Origin: Thinopyrum elongatum
Taxonomy: Eukaryota > Streptophyta > Magnoliopsida > Poales > Poaceae
NCBI GenBank assembly: GCA_011799875.1
Contig: CM022297.1
Coordinates: forward strand, 536,271,479-536,335,478
Direction: 5' to 3'
Length of the DNA: 64,000 bases
Numbering within the stretch: the first letter of the stretch is position 1; each line of letters starts with the position of its first letter. Made by a program: the position numbers and the translations under genes. The notes beneath the pieces were generated by a model. It searched no databases and was not told the DNA's origin. It worked only from the letters and a program-made list of their open reading frames with translations. Shown piece by piece: positions 23,606 to 34,876 of this stretch.

Positions 23606-23899
23606 GTGAGAAGCGCGCGCCCCCTCCCCGCCTCCCGTAGCAGCGCCATCCCCTGCTTGCTTCTAGTCATCAGTTAATCGGCGGGACGGGGTCACGCATT
23701 TCCGGTCGGGCGCCGCACGCTCCGCGGCGGACGTTCGCATCTGGGGTCGGGATTTTGGTCGGGAAGGTTGTGCGGAATGTTTCTGCGAACTGCTCTTGGC
23801 CGACAGATCGTTTCTGCAAATTTTGGCCGGGATTCGGGATCGGGATTTTGGCCGGGATTCGCGTCCCGGGCTCCCGGATGTTCCGTTCTTAGTCATTAG

Positions 23900-25560
23900 G
23901 TAGTATCATATTACTTGAGCTCTGAAGTTATTGCTGTGATTCGTGAATCATGCCAATGATGCTTGCTAGTGTATTCCGAGCAGATATTGGATGGATCAGC
24001 AGGGGAGCAGATATTGCAACCGATTGCTTAGTGCTATGGCGATCTATTTACCGAGTGACATGCAATTTTACTCGACTTGTTCTTAGTGCGTTGCTTAGCC
24101 CAATTTGTGTGCACATTGCTGTAAGATGAGCTATGCTGTATGATGTTCCTTTACGATGACAGGTTCTGTCTGCCTTGCATTCGGATGCATTTGTATTTCG
24201 ATCTTCTGCTGATGTTGAGAATCATTTGCTAGTTTACCTGCGTTCTAAGTTACTGGTATGATTCATGAATGCTTGCTAAGGGTGCCACCTACTGTATTGT
24301 TTGTTAGGTATTCTGAGCAAAAAATCCTTCTGATTTTGTTAGTTTCTGAGCAAAATTGGTTGCTGAACCCATTATATATCTGTCAACCTTGGCTGAGTGT
24401 TAAGTACTGGGTGTTTTCTAGGATGCGGATGCTTTCACAATGTTAATTAGCTCCGATTCTCCAGGCAAGCATTCATCTTCTTTTGATTGACATTTGTCTT
24501 GCATTGCGTCGAATGCAGCATACAACCTACGGTGTAAAATGCTGGCCTATTTCATACGCCAACCGTGTAGGTGGATGCATGTATTTTCTGCCTAGACAAG
24601 ATTGCGAGCGTGTGTTCTCCCGAATTAGTTCTAGTTCATTGTTGAGTATAGTCTGTAAATTCTATGGGCATGGTGCATTTGGATGCATAATTAATGAACT
24701 ATTTCATTTTATTATTATTTTTTGGTTCCTGCTCTAAACCATATGTATTTATTGCATCTGCTGATGTTGAGATCCATCTGCTATAATATATAGTTTACTT
24801 GGGTTCTTAGTTATTTGTGTAACTCATGAATGATTGTTAATGGTGCCACCAACTCTTTTGTTTGTTACCATATTCTCAGCAAAAAAATCCTACCAACTGT
24901 TTTGTTTGTTAGCGCATTCTCAGAAAAAAAATCCCTCTGATTTAGTTTCTGAGCAAAATTGGTTGCTGAACTCGTTATATCTATCTCTCCCCTTGCTGAG
25001 TGTCAATATTCAGTTGCTTCCACAAAGTTAATTAGTCAAGTACTAGTTGGTTCATCTGCTATAATATATAGTTTACTTCAGTTCTTAGTTGCTGGCGTGG
25101 TTCGTGAGTGCTTGCTAATGGTGCGACGACTGTTTTGTCTGTTACTGTATTCTGAGCAGATATTGCAGCTGATTGTTTGAGCTCTTGTGATCTTCTTACT
25201 GAGTGGCATGCAATTTCAGCTGACTTGTTTTCAGTGCGTTGCCTAGCCCAACCTGTATGCAGACTGCTGTAAGATGGGCTGTGCTGTGGGATGTTCTGTT
25301 GGAATTAACTTACTGCATGGAGTATACTAGTACTTACTATTTTGTTTGTTCCCAAGAAAGATTCTTGATGTGCTTTCGATGCTTTGCTGCTTTGTGATGA
25401 TGAAAGCTGAACCTGAATGTCGATGGTATGTGTCGTCCAGAATTAGTTCTAGTTAATTGTTTGAGCAAGTTGTTCTCCTTTGCAATGGCGAATTGTTGGC
25501 AAGTTGGTGCCTCCTTCACAAATTGTGTAGCTGAACAGAAACAGTTCTTTTTCTTCACTT
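23900..25560 (+). repeat. Gene B intron: tandem modules
   Basis: The marker ACCGAGTGACATGCAATTTT occurs near 24050 and ACTGAGTGGCATGCAATTTC near 25197. GGCAAGCATTCATCTTC occurs once, near 24464. The array is thus shorter than in gene A. No MITE is present at the position occupied in gene A. Confidence 0.65.
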
Positions 25561-25716
25561 TTGATTTGTACTAGTTTTGTTTTACGGGCAAAAAAAAAAA
25601 ACTACAGCTGATCGACTTAATCGATTTATCTCCCAATCAAGTACCATCTGTTCGATACTAAATACTTATAAAATTATGCATCGCGTTGCAGAGATACCTC
25701 GTCATTGGTGTCCACA

Positions 25717-27121
25717 ATGTCGCGGACAACTTGCAGCTGCCCCAGCAAGAAGTGTTTCCAAGGGTATGTGTACAACCGCACACATTTAGAATGACCTGAA
25801 CCTGATCTATCCAGTCAGCTGGTTAAGGCTAATTGCTTTGTTATGTGCAGCACTTGTGACTGTTTAATAGGGATTGCGTTATGCTGTTCGGGATGCAACT
25901 GCGGTGGTGACTGCCAGAACGGCTTATCTCTTGGAACAATCAACCCGGCTGCTGCCCAAGGTACCACCCCAACGCTTGCCTCTGGCTCTTCTGCTGCCCA
26001 AGATACTGCTCAAACGCAACCGCTTGCCCCGAGCTCTTGTACTGCCCAAGGTATCGCTCAACCACAACCACTTGCCCCGAGCTCTTCTACTGCGGCGGTG
26101 CCAAAGCCAGAGGCAGTTGGTGAGCGGGTGAAGTGCAACTGCAACTTTACCAAATGCATAAACATGTATGTTCAAACACAGTGGCTGAATTATCTGAACC
26201 AGATCCATCCAGTCAACTACTCCCTCCGTCCCATAATATAAGACGTTTTTTGACACTACACTAGTGTCAAAAAATGTCTTATATTATGGGACGGAGGGAG
26301 TAGTAGTTAATGGGTATATTAGTTGTCCAAAGCTGCCATCTAACTGTTGCTTGATACATTGCGTGCAGCCAATGCAGATGTTACAAGGAGGGTTTGAGTT
26401 GCATTATGGGACGCTGCAAGTGCTATGACTGCGAGAACAACCCAGATTGGCTGGTAAGATATTCGTTAGAGGGCACTGCATTCATGAACACTGTGCTGCT
26501 CTGGTGTTTGCCAAGAACCTGAAACAAATATGTTGCACTTATTCCAGGCCGACGAGGATTACGAGCAGTGCGCGTGCAAAACCAAAAAATGCAAAACCGG
26601 ACTCTGCGGTTGCAACAAGGTGCACGGTCCTTCCTTCTTGTGTATTCGTGTCAGCTATATCTCCTTTGCAAAAGACTAGACATGCTTATTCTTTCTCTGA
26701 TCCTGGCTGAGGCTAGTTGGTTCTTGTTTTGAAGAAACTGAAAGGGTGTAACCCAAATTGCACGTGCATAGGGTGTGAGAATGGCTACGGGATGAAAGGG
26801 GGTGTGTGCATGACACTTTCTTCTTTTATGTGTGTTGTTTCATTCGTAGCTTGGATAATCATGCTAGTGTAAATCTCTGTTGCTCTGGATGTACAAAGCA
26901 GCTGATAAGTCCAATGCTGGACCAGGAGAGCAGGGAGGTACGGGTGGCACAAGTGACACCGGAGGCTCAGGTTCCAACAAGCAAATAAGAATCGGGGTAA
27001 GTTTGTGCTTCGACTTGCGCAGTTTGTTGAGAGAAATCATAGGTTAATTATGTGTATGTCTGCCCCAATCTGTTCAGGGATAAGCAACTAATCCAGGTGA
27101 TCTGCTCCATTTGTGCAGTGA
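25717..27121 (+). CDS. CXC gene B: small protein with three tesmin/TSO1-like CXC motifs
   Basis: Predicted exons: 25717-25763, 25851-26165, 26369-26453, 26548-26619, 26735-26801, 26899-26996, with TGA opening the last exon (27119-27121). The open frame is about 228 residues. Motif 1 starts TCSCPSKKCF, continues TCDCLIGIALCC and ends CNCGGDC, with x3 in the last gap. Motif 2 starts CNCNFTKC. Motif 3 starts CACKTKKCKTGLCGC and has canonical spacing throughout. The residue before the fourth Cys is Thr, Gln or Leu instead of Tyr. Between motifs 1 and 2 lies a Pro/Ser/Ala/Gln linker made of three repeat units (42, 48 and 48 bp). The start ATG is the first in frame with motif 1. Nuclear zinc-binding is inferred from the family; the target is unknown. 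Confidence 0.75.
25957..26094 (+). repeat. In-frame minisatellite in the gene B linker
   Basis: Three consecutive units of 42, 48 and 48 bp, each beginning GCTGCCCAAG or ACTGCCCAAG. The last two encode variants of AQ-x-QPLAPSS. All unit lengths are multiples of three, so the frame is kept. Genes A and C lack this linker. Confidence 0.8.
26220..26300. mobile_element. Stowaway MITE in a gene B intron
   Basis: 81 bp, inverted repeats CTCCCTCCGTCCCATAATAT and complement, centred on ACACTAGTGT and flanked by TA on both sides. It sits in the phase-2 intron that splits CXC motif 2. Confidence 0.93.
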
Positions 27122-27137
27122 TGACAGTAGGCTTGAG

Positions 27138-27231
27138 ACATACCAGAGCATGATGCAAGTCACCTTACATACTTACCATCCTCAAGACATACCAGAGCAT
27201 GATGCAAGTCACCTTACTTACCATCCTCAAG
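27138..27231 (+). repeat. 49-bp tandem repeat in the 3' UTR of gene B
   Basis: Two copies starting ACATACCAGAGCATGATGC, 49 bp apart. Gene C has the same duplication (57881-57977, period about 47); gene A has one copy (near 21103). The duplication therefore separates B and C from A. Confidence 0.8.
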
Positions 27232-27734
27232 TCACCTCCTGTTCAGATATCTTCCACTGTAAAGCACAGCCAGGTTCCTGTATATTCCTTGTAATGGTTA
27301 CTCGAAGCAAGCACGGCGACAACTCCATGTTCTTCCTCAGCCCTCAGGGGGCTCCAGTGGACCTAGATTGATCAGACTGATACACTTTAGAACATATATA
27401 CTTCTGAGTCGCGTAAGAATAGTTGCCGTCATCGGTCGGCGTCCATACATGCTGCCCGGAAATGGGTGCTTCAGTTCGTTCTTATACATGCACAGTCTTG
27501 CAAAGGATTTCTCTTATACTTTAAGAAGATTCTGGTAGTATGAATATGGTTTGCAACTTTGCATATTCTGGTAGTATGAATATGGTTATTCTTTGTATAG
27601 ACCAGTTACACAAGCAGCACTGGTTGCTTGCTTGGAACAACAATGTCATCTTAGATATTGGGAACCATCTGGTTCAGTAAGCGTTCAGTTTTTCTCCACC
27701 GACTAAACTCAGCACGAGGCATGCACTCTTTGTA

Positions 27735-28205
27735 GTGTTAGAGCATCTGCCGCCGTTCGGCCCCCCAAGGGCTTGAAATAGCGCCGCTTGGGGGCTATAT
27801 TCGGCGTGGGGGGCTCGGGTTCCCAGCCGACCCCCCAAGTTCGCCCCCCAGCCGCCCAGTTCGGCCCAAATTCGGCACACTTCGGCACAAATTCAACAAA
27901 AACTAATTTTTATCACATAGTTCATTACAGAAATCAATACAAATGAAATAGTTCAACGAAGCAAACTTATAATTCAAACACAAATTAAAACACATCGAAC
28001 TAGCCGTTGCTCTTGAGCCTTCATAGGTGCTCTACCAGATCGTGCTGCAGTTCTTGATGCACCTGTGGGTCTCGGTTCTCCTGATGCATATTGAGGAAGG
28101 CAGCCCATGCTGCCGGTACCTGGTGATCAACAGCTGCAAGAGGACCTTGCCTGAAATATTGTTGTGTCAAATACTGGCTCTTTCTGCTCGCTCTCAATGA
28201 TCATG
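27735..28205 (-). mobile_element. Harbinger-type transposon fragment
   Basis: The left side has GAGCATCTGCCGCCG followed by runs of CCCCCCAAG, resembling Triticeae Harbinger termini. On the minus strand near 28000-28090 a frame reads MHQENRDPQVHQELQHDLVE then HL, a stop where a Trp codon is expected, and RLK. This matches the C-terminus of the Harbinger-associated Myb/NAM-like ORF as I remember it. Confidence 0.55.
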
Positions 28206-28209
28206 GATC

Positions 28210-28680
28210 ACTACATGAAATTGGTCATTTGCCGAGCTTCTGACCCTTTGCCCAAAGGCCAACCTAAGCCAATAGTAAACCAAAAACAAGTCGACAATGA
28301 CACAACTCTCAATAGAGTAGGAAAAAAAAACCGACAACAATGAAAGCAGTCGGCAAAGGATGGACAAAGTCCCGGCAAAGAAAACCTTCGGCCACCACGC
28401 TGGACATGTACCCCCTCGCTTGTCATTGACAGAGATGAGACAGTGCGGCTCTCTTTGCCGACAGTCTAATGTCAGAGCAACAACATTTTTCTTCTTCTTA
28501 TTTATTTGAGGTTTGCTGATAGTCAAACAACAGGCACATGAAAAAGATATTTTTCTATTTTATTTATTCGTTTCGGTAGGCAGCTGTCAGTACCACAAAG
28601 ATCTTTTTTCTGTTATTCTTCTTTGCTGACAGTTACAGCGCGGACATACGACAAAGATGTTTTTTTCTTTATAAAATTTT
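28210..28680. mobile_element. CACTA fragment with TTTGCCGA repeats
   Basis: CACTACATGAAATTGGTCAT followed by TTGCCGAGC resembles the start of a CACTA element. CCGACA/TGCCGA motifs recur across 450 bp in both orientations, as in subterminal regions. No other end was found. Confidence 0.5.
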
Positions 28681-28719
28681 CTTTCTTTCTCATTTGTGTT
28701 TCTTTCTTTCCCTAGATTT

Positions 28720-29395
28720 AACACTAAACCTAACCCAAGACATAAACCCTAGATCTAACCCAAGACCTAAACCCTATAGCCAAACACTATACTTAAACCA
28801 TAGATCTAAGCCTTGGACATAAATCCTAGAGCCAAACCCTATACATAAAGCCTACACCTAAGCCCTTGACTAACGCAAAACCTAAACCCTAGAGCCAAAC
28901 CTTAGGCTAGTCATAGTGGGAGTAACTTAGGTAGTAACATAGCGCACTCCAAGAATATTTTGCTTATGTGGCATGTAGTTAATGAGAAGAGAGGTGTTTA
29001 GAGTAACATAATATGTTACTGTAACATAGCGCTTACCGAGAAAGGATGAGTCTACAAGCTAATAAATGAAGTCATCTATGACACTACAACTATGTTACTT
29101 TGCACTATAGAGGTAGTAACTTAGACTAGTGTCATATGCATGACACTAGTATAAGTTACTCCCCACTATGACCAGCCTTATCCTTAATCAATAGACCTTC
29201 CCAAGACATATACCCTAGATCTAACCCAAGACTTAAAACCTAGACACGAACCCAAGATCTAAACCCTAGACCTAACCCAAGACCGAAAGCCTATGCTTAA
29301 ACCCTAGATCTAAGCACTAGGCATAAACCCTAGGGCTAACCCTATACCAAAATCCTAGAAAAAAAACCATATACATAAACCCTAGACCTAAATCA
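28720..29395. repeat. Degenerate telomere-like repeats
   Basis: About 400 bp (28720-28901 and 29181-29395) of irregular CCTAAACCC, AAACCCTAGA and AACCCAAGAC units. They are close to the plant telomere unit CCCTAAA but with a longer period near 19-20 bp. The Tourist MITE at 28905 splits the array. Confidence 0.7.
28905..29177. mobile_element. Tourist-like (Harbinger) MITE
   Basis: 273 bp with inverted repeats GGCTAGTCATAGTGGGAGTA and TACTCCCCACTATGACCAGC, flanked by TTA on both sides (28902-28904, 29178-29180), the target duplication of Harbinger/Tourist elements. Confidence 0.88.
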
Positions 29396-29412
29396 TGCAA
29401 GGAAGTGTCGAA

Positions 29413-30900
29413 ACAACTCCTCCTTTTGCATGGGGTAATAACATGGGGGTATAAAAGAGTGTTTTGATGAGTAAAAAGGCAATATTCAACTTTGAGGTGT
29501 CACCAATTTCTCAAATCGGACCATCCCGCATGAAGGTTCAAGACTTCAGTGCGAAGCTCCCACCTTCTAAGGCCGCTAGCCCAAGTCCTGCCAAGAGTGG
29601 GCCTATCTCTAGGTTGGTCATAATAAAACACGGCGTGATCCCTTCGAAATAAAATCAAAGGCTAAACGATGCGGGGTCTGCCGGAGAGGGGGCACACAAA
29701 TTGGTGTGAGGAAGTGTTGGAGCCACTATTCCTTTTGCATGGGGTCATTAAATGGGTAAGAAAGGGTGGTGTGATCAGTAAAAAGTCAATACACAACTTT
29801 GAGGTGGCACGTCCTTTAGAAATCGGGCTTAGGCCTGCACGAAGGTCCATGTTTCCAGTGTGACCCCCTCCCCCTTCTCGGGGCCTCTGACTGAACTCCT
29901 GCAAAGAGTGTGCCTTTCTTTTGGTTGATCATTACCCTATGGAATACAACAACACAAACAAAGACTAAAAGCCACATGGGCTGGCCCCTTCCAAATAAAA
30001 TCGAGGGCCAAATGACGCAGGGCCTACCAGAGAGAGGGGCGCACGAAATCATGTGATGAAGTGTCAGAACCACTCATGCTTTGGCATGGGGTCATATATG
30101 GGTATAAAAGAGTGGTGTGATGAATAAAACGAAAAATACAAACCGAAGTCGAGGGGAGCTGAGTAATCTGATACGAACTCCGGAAAATCATCGGAGGAGT
30201 CTAAACGCTAGGCGCCCCGCTAGGGGAGTCTACGAGGCGGTTTGTGTGCTTTTTTTTTTAACATATATGAGTGAGTTCTTTTGACAACTTAAAAAAAAAT
30301 AAGTCGCATCTTCCCCAGTTTTTCCCATAAGCCGCCTCTCTTATTCATTGGGACTTGTAAACTAGTTATGAGATAACTAATTTAGAAGTCTCAACGAATT
30401 TGGGGAACACCTTATTTTTTAAACTGGGGAGGGGCTGCTTTTTTAGCCGCCCAGAAGAAGTGGCCCATAATGTAGGGTTATGATAGAGTAGGTCGTTTTT
30501 TTCTAAAAAATCGAAATCACATTTTTATGTTACAATTTTTTTTGAAAAAAACGATACACGTTTATATTGATGTGTTTCACATGTGTGTAAAGTCTGGCGA
30601 TGAGCATTTTTTATAGTGAACAGTGCGTGTACCATTCATCATTTCAAATTTGTGTAGCTCTCACCATAAAGTATGTCATTTTCAAATTTTACACACATGT
30701 ACTATACATCCGTCTGTACGAGTGTGGTTTTTTAGATTTATTTGAAACTTTAAAATGTGGTTTTCAAAATGAAGGGCTCTATGGAGCTGTCATGCATTTA
30801 GTAATAAGCTGACTAGAGGGGTAAGTTTTTTTTTGAGCGAACTAGAGGGTGCGTTTTTTTTTATACTAGAACAGAAGAAGAAGAAGAAAAGAAAAGGAAA
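29413..30900. repeat. Tandem 1.5-kb repeat, copy 1 (intact)
   Basis: It contains two and a half internal units of about 300-350 bp. Each holds TTTGCATGGGGT, TATAAAAGAGTG, ACTTTGAGGTG and CTGCCGGAGAG-type text. The block then continues through CTATACATCCGTCTG to TACTAGAACAGAAGAAG. Copy 2 follows directly at 30901 and resumes at 48614. Copy 1 lacks all insertions found in copy 2, so it serves as the empty-site reference. Family unknown. Confidence 0.8.
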
Positions 30901-30958
30901 CCACTCCTCCTTTTGCATGGGGTAATAACATGGGGGTATAAGAGAGTGTTTTGATGAG
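30901..30958. repeat. Tandem 1.5-kb repeat, copy 2, left piece
   Basis: 58 bp matching 29414-29471 (CACTCCTCC to GATGAG). The match stops exactly where TCTCTGCTCC, the inferred Helitron 5' end, begins. Confidence 0.85.
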
Positions 30959-31259
30959 TCTCTGCTCCTAATGTCTCAGTTGGTAGAATAGCCTCGACGA
31001 TTTTTTTTTCGTCTGGTTTATTTTCGTCTGGTTTATTTCGTCTGGTTTAATTTCGTCTCACCTTCAATCATCATATCCTCATGTTGATTTTTTTCACCCT
31101 CCCAATAAAATTTTTCTTAACATTTGCAAACTTTCCTAACCAGGCACGTCATAAACGGCAGGTACTAATATCACGTTACCAAACAATAAAACCCCATTTT
31201 CATAAAAATCAATTCAAAATCCTAACTTTGCTATTCTTACCTTTCCTAATATCTGCTAC

Positions 31260-32819
31260 CTAAAAAAAGCGGAAGGATCCGTCTCCCGTATTACGTCGTC
31301 GAGCGCTTCGTCAAGCCCTCCCACAATCGATTTTCATCTCTCTCCCACGTTGTATTTTCCTTGAAAAAAAAGAACTATCAAACCGCTCAAGAATCTGCCA
31401 GGTCAAGCCTCTCCCTACGCTGGTTGGTACTGCCTACCCACTCTCCCCCGAATATCGTGACAGGGAAGATCTGCGTCCATCGAGAGAGACCGATGCCGCC
31501 GACCATTAATGTCGCGGGGGAGATCTGCGACTGTGGAAACATGCTCCCCTTCGCGCCAACGACGCCCCGAGGTCACTGACACGGGTGACCCAACGATTCG
31601 CCGCCGCCGTCCCGAGCTACTTTGCCAACGTTGTGGGCGTGGGCTACTGGCCTTCCAGGTACTCGACCGCCGGGCTTATCGGACTGGGCCGCCATGGTGC
31701 TGATCTGGCCGCCGCCGGTCTCACTATAGATGCATCCTGCGCCGTCGGCCACGCCATACCCGGAGACGTTGGTGCGTTCACACTTCTCATGGATCTTTGT
31801 ATTAGCCTGATAGTGTTGGGATCTCGAAATTTCGCTGTAGGTGAAGAAGGGCTTCCTATCTCGAAATTCTGCTGTAGGTGAAGGGCCTCCTATAGGAGAT
31901 GACCAGGGACGCATTGGGAGGGGGGCGACGTAAAGCGCTGGAGGGGAGTATTGTATTATGTATGGTCCTCCTTCAATTTTTGAAAGATTGTATAGTCGTT
32001 TTGATGCATAAGATATAATTTCAGGTTCTACATACATATTGGTTTGAGATGTTTTCCTTTTTTATCATTTCAATGACTAATGCAATCTGGATTTGTTTTA
32101 TCATGCCAATTTGAGGCATTCTGTATGGGCTGGTTGGAGGCATAATTGACGCACTATGTGTGAACATGTTGAAGAGGCATGACCATCAACCAGCTTGTTG
32201 CAGAAGTTTGAATGTGAGTAGCTCCTATTTTTTGTGTAGTTATTTTCAGTCTATCAATCAAAGGGTAGAATGATTACACGTGCAGTTATTTCGGTCTGAG
32301 CTTTGACAAGGGATGACGATTGTTATGTTGAAGAGGCTAAAATCTTCCCTGGTAAGTGATGTGCATTATGCATCTGATAAAAAAACAAGAGGCTTTAGGG
32401 AGTTGATTGTGCCCATGAGAGGTGGTCCTGATATTAGGCTTGCTGTAACATGTCATATTTAATACGTAATGTTCCTTACCAACCACATGTGACCCTACTG
32501 GAAGTTCCACCTCATTTCAGTTCTTCTCTTTTCCATTTTATTATCTACTTCATTCCAAACTAACTGTCTTATATACCTATACCTTTCAATGCAAGACTAC
32601 ATGAGGACTATGGTCTATGGGATATCAAGCTCCTTCAGATAATCTACACCAGTTCTTCTGGAGAATAATGTGTATGCATTGTCTACAATGGAGTTTACAA
32701 GATAGATTCACTTAAGATTCAGCCTAACATTGTCCATAAGGATTCTGTATGTTATACCAACTCCCACGGTAGAGGAGCGCCCCAACTTCGCCATGCCTCT
32801 CGTGTGGCTCCAATGGCGT
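31260..32819. other. Left interior of the Helitron
   Basis: A GC-rich stretch (31270-31790) looks like captured exonic or promoter DNA: long frames on both strands, no stops for 98 codons in one, and plausible splice sites. I recognise no protein. 31800-32819 is AT-rich with no recognised feature, and ends at the CGTCT target of the copia element. Confidence 0.4.
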
Positions 32820-32824
32820 CGTCT

Positions 32825-34522
32825 TGTTGGGGAACGTTGCATGGAAAACAAAAAATTTTCTACGCACACGCAATGATCTATCAATGGAGATGCATAGCAA
32901 AAAGAGGGGAGAGTGTGTCTCGTACCCTCATAGACCGTAAGCGGAAGCGTTTCACAACGTGGTTGATGTAGTCGAACTTTCTTCGCGATCCAACCGATCG
33001 AGTACCGAACGTACGGTACCTCTGAGTTCTGCACATGTTCAGCTCAGTGACGTCCTCGCCTTCTTGATCCAGCAAGACGGGCGAAGTAGTGGATGAGTTC
33101 CGTCAGCACGACGGCATGGTGACGGTGATGGTGAAGTGTTCTCCGCAGGGCTTCGCCTAAGCACTACGAAAATATGACCGGGGGTGTAAACGGTGGAGGG
33201 GGGCGCCGCACACGGCTAAGACAATGTTCTGTTTATGTGCTAGGCGCCCCCCTCCCACATACATATAGGTGGGAGGGAGGGAGGAGCAGCCAAGGGCGGC
33301 GCCCAAGTAGGGGGAATCCTACTTGGGGTCTCTCCCAAGCCGCGCCCCCCTTTCCTTATTTGGAGTGCGGGGAAAGGCAGGGTAGGGTGGCGCCCCCCCC
33401 CCCTTTCCTTTCTCCCATGAGAGGGAAAGGCAGGAGGGGCTAGCCCTCCCCCTTTTCCTTCCCTAGGGCTGGACAACCAAGGGAGGAGGCACACCAGCCC
33501 CCTTGTGGGCTGGTCTGTCCCCTCCTTTGGCCCATAAGACCCATAACTTGCCGGGGGGTGCCCGGAACCCCTTCCGGTGACCCGATTCCTTCCTGGTACG
33601 TCCCGAAACACTTCCGGTGTCCAAATACCATCGTCCTATATATCAATCTTTACCTCTCGACCATTTCGAGACTCCTTGTCATGTACGTGATCTCATCCGG
33701 GACTCCGAACAACATTCGGTCACCAAAACATATAACTCATATAACATTATATCGTCAACGAACGTTAAGCGTGCGGACCCTACGGATTCAAGAACTATGA
33801 TCTTTATCGGTCGAACCGTTATGACAACATACGTAATTCCCTTTGTCCATCGGTATGTTACTTGCCCGAGATTCGATCGCCGGTATCTCTATACCTAGTT
33901 CAATCTCATTACCGGCAAGTCTCTTTACTCGTTCCATAATACATCACCTCGTGACTAACTCCTTAGTCATTTGCTTGCAAGCTTATGATGTGTATTACCG
34001 AGAGGGCCCAGAGATACCTCTCCAATACTCGGAGTGACAAATCCTAATCTCGATCTATGCCAACTCAACAAACACCTTCGGAGATACCTGTAGAGCATCT
34101 TTATGATCACTCAGTTATGTTGTGACGTTTGATAGCACACAAGGTATTCCTCCGGTATCTGGGAGTTGCATAATCTCATAGTCGAAGGAATATGTATTTG
34201 GCATGAAGAAAGCAAATAGCAATAAACTGAACGATCATAATGCTAAGCTAACGGGTGGGTCTTGTCCATCACATCATTCTCCTAATGATGTGATCCGTTT
34301 ATCAAATGACAACACATGTCTATGGTTAGGAAACCTTAACCATCTTTGATGAATGAGCTAGTCTAGTAGAGGCATACTAGGGACACGGTATTTGTTTATG
34401 TATTCACACATGTATTTAAGTTTCCGATCAATACAATTCTAGCATGAATAATAAACCTTTATCATGAATAAGGAAATATAAAATAACAACTTTATTATTG
34501 CCTCTAGGGCATATTTCCTTCA
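32825..34522 (-). repeat. Copia 3' LTR
   Basis: Begins TGTTGGGGAACG and ends TATTTCCTTCA on the plus strand. Compared with the other LTR it lacks about 80 bp corresponding to 44802-44884 and has scattered substitutions. The GC-rich part carries only fortuitous frames. Confidence 0.92.
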
Positions 34523-34876
34523 GTCTCCCACTTGCACTAGAGTCAATAATCTAGTTCACATCATCATGTGATTAACACCCATAGTTCACATCGCCATGTG
34601 ACTAACACTCAAAGAGTTTACTAGAGTCAATAATCTAGTTCACATCACCATGTGATTAACACCCAAAGAGTACTAAGGTGTGATCATGTTTTGCTTGTGA
34701 GAGAGGTTTAGTCAACGGGTCTGCCACATTCAGATCCGTATGTATTTTGCTATTTTCTATGTCTACAATGCTCTGCACGGAGCTACTCTAGCTAATTGCT
34801 CCCACTTTCAATACGTATCCAGATTGAGACTCAGAGTCATCTAGATTAGTGTTAAAGCTTGCATCATCGTAACCCT

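Noticed and set aside
24258..24446. Recurring open frame starting MIHECLLRVPPTVLFVRYSE in genes A, B and C
   Set aside because: It repeats because the intron modules are duplicated. Module copies differ by frame-changing indels, there is no codon-like constraint, and it lies inside predicted introns.
28720..29395. Telomere or chromosome end
   Set aside because: The units are too irregular, are flanked on both sides by ordinary repeats and genes, and are interrupted by a MITE; at most an interstitial relic.
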